From the NCBI GenBank assembly GCA_019116705.1, contig DXBF01000063.1, positions 1 through 49,170 of the forward strand: a DNA stretch of 49,170 nt. The letters are read 5' to 3'. Source of the stretch: Candidatus Gemmiger avistercoris. GTDB lineage: Bacteria > Bacillota > Clostridia > Oscillospirales > Ruminococcaceae. Shown here piece after piece: positions 48,670-49,170 of this stretch (the stretch's first letter is position 1; the number at the start of each line of letters is the position of its first letter). The notes under the pieces were generated by a model. It worked only from the letters and a program-made list of their open reading frames with translations. It was not told where the DNA came from and did no database searches. The position numbers and the translations under genes were made by a program.

Positions 48670-49170
48670 TTACTCGACGATGATGCTCTTGCCGGTCATC
48701 TCCGCCGGGACAGGCAGCCCGACATAGGGCAGCATGGTGGGCGCGATGTCGGCCAGGCAGCCGCCTTCGCGCAGCTTGACGTCGCCCGCGCCGATCACCG
48801 CAAAGGGCACCACGTTGGTGGTGTGGGCGGTGAAGGGGGTGCCGTCGGGGTTCTTCATCTTCTCGGCGTTGCCGTGGTCGGCGGTCAGGAAGACCACGCC
48901 GCCCATCTTCAGGGTGGCGTCCACCACCTTGCCCACGGCGGCGTCCACGGCCTCCACGGCCTTGACGGCGGCGTCAAACACGCCGGTGTGGCCGACCATG
49001 TCGCAGTTGGCAAAGTTCAGGATCACCACGTCGTATTTGCCGCTCTCGATGCGCTGGGCGCATTCCTCGGCGACCTCGGGGGCGCTCATCTCGGGCTTCA
49101 GGTCGTAGGTGGCCACCTTGGGGCTGGGAATGACCTTGCGGTCCTCGCCCTCGTAGGGGGCCTCGACGCC
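48670..49170 (-). CDS. gpmI: 2,3-bisphosphoglycerate-independent phosphoglycerate mutase, 3' part
   Basis: The last 166 residues of a glycolytic enzyme that interconverts 3- and 2-phosphoglycerate using two Mn2+ ions. The gene enters from the right window edge, so the N-terminal two thirds are missing. Visible are the metal-binding and catalytic segments [17 protein letters not shown] and [12 protein letters not shown], the preceding [24 protein letters not shown] (read in parts), and the final [21 protein letters not shown]. The family and frame are unambiguous. A strong terminator follows. Confidence 0.95.
   Translation of the reverse strand, partial: GVEAPYEGEDRKVIPSPKVATYDLKPEMSAPEVAEECAQRIESGKYDVVILNFANCDMVGHTGVFDAAVKAVEAVDAAVGKVVDATLKMGGVVFLTADHGNAEKMKNPDGTPFTAHTTNVVPFAVIGAGDVKLREGGCLADIAPTMLPYVGLPVPAEMTGKSIIVE

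Noticed and set aside
1..49170. tRNA, rRNA, transposase, phage or CRISPR-Cas genes
   Set aside because: I looked in all intergenic gaps and at the protein products and saw none. A covariance-model search could still reveal a small RNA.

Overview
The window looks like chromosomal sequence from a high-GC, Gram-positive anaerobe of the Oscillospiraceae/Ruminococcaceae, probably the Faecalibacterium-Subdoligranulum-Gemmiger group. This placement is inferred from several things: Firmicutes-type ribosome-binding sites (AGGAGG), frequent TTG and GTG starts, the LL-diaminopimelate aminotransferase route to meso-DAP, XpaC/TelA and DUF2975/DUF4179 family genes, and a relic of the clostridial mre-pbp-min-mgsA cluster. 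There are no rRNA or tRNA genes, CRISPR arrays, transposases or integrases. Coding density is very high, and no gap without a gene exceeds 300 bases.

Layout. 0-5.2 kb: an AT-rich repeat-bearing edge, then greA-lysS, trpS and an ECF sigma/DUF4179 anti-sigma pair, all on the minus strand. 5.4-14 kb: an apparent operon of a membrane-anchored GH25 muramidase fused to a degenerate 5'-nucleotidase, a beta-CASP metallo-hydrolase and a DUF5662 protein; tcdA; and a DUF2975 / XRE regulator / DUF4173 membrane module with its own palindrome-flanked promoter. 14-16.6 kb: an RlmD-like rRNA methyltransferase, a flavodoxin-fold reductase and a PAP2 phosphatase. 16.6-26.9 kb: a cell-surface polysaccharide region with a Wzy/ligase-like membrane protein and a seven-gene minus-strand operon (SGNH hydrolase, XpaC-like protein, Wzm/Wzt-type ABC exporter and three large polytopic membrane proteins). 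27-30.5 kb: a four-gene XpaC-TelA-LemA-TPM operon. 30.6-36 kb: a deoxyinosine-type DNA glycosylase and a Cof-type HAD phosphatase (minus), then mreC-like, class B PBP, minD-like and mgsA (plus), which appears to be a shrunken rod-shape/division cluster. 36-41.7 kb: a second ECF sigma/zinc-finger anti-sigma pair with a recognisable autoregulatory promoter, dapL plus a PNPOx-fold protein, a GT-C-like membrane protein and dapF. 41.8-49.2 kb: acpP-proS, a cation-exchanger-like membrane protein that has lost its key glutamates, a low-GC orphan gene, a PTPS-related membrane protein, and the 3' part of gpmI cut by the window end.

How the genes fit together. Most accessory content concerns the cell envelope: precursor synthesis (dapL, dapF), peptidoglycan assembly and cleavage (PBP, mreC, GH25), polymer export (Wzm/Wzt), membrane glycosyltransferase-like proteins (six in all), and envelope-stress-type proteins (two ECF/anti-sigma pairs, TelA/XpaC/LemA/TPM). 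The most unusual items are the GH25-pseudo-nucleotidase fusion, the glutamate-less CaCA-like protein whose possible GTG start lies in the loop of the upstream terminator, the paired XpaC paralogs bracketing an envelope operon, and two AT-rich genes embedded in the GC-rich background. All calls come from reading the sequence; no database search was run.
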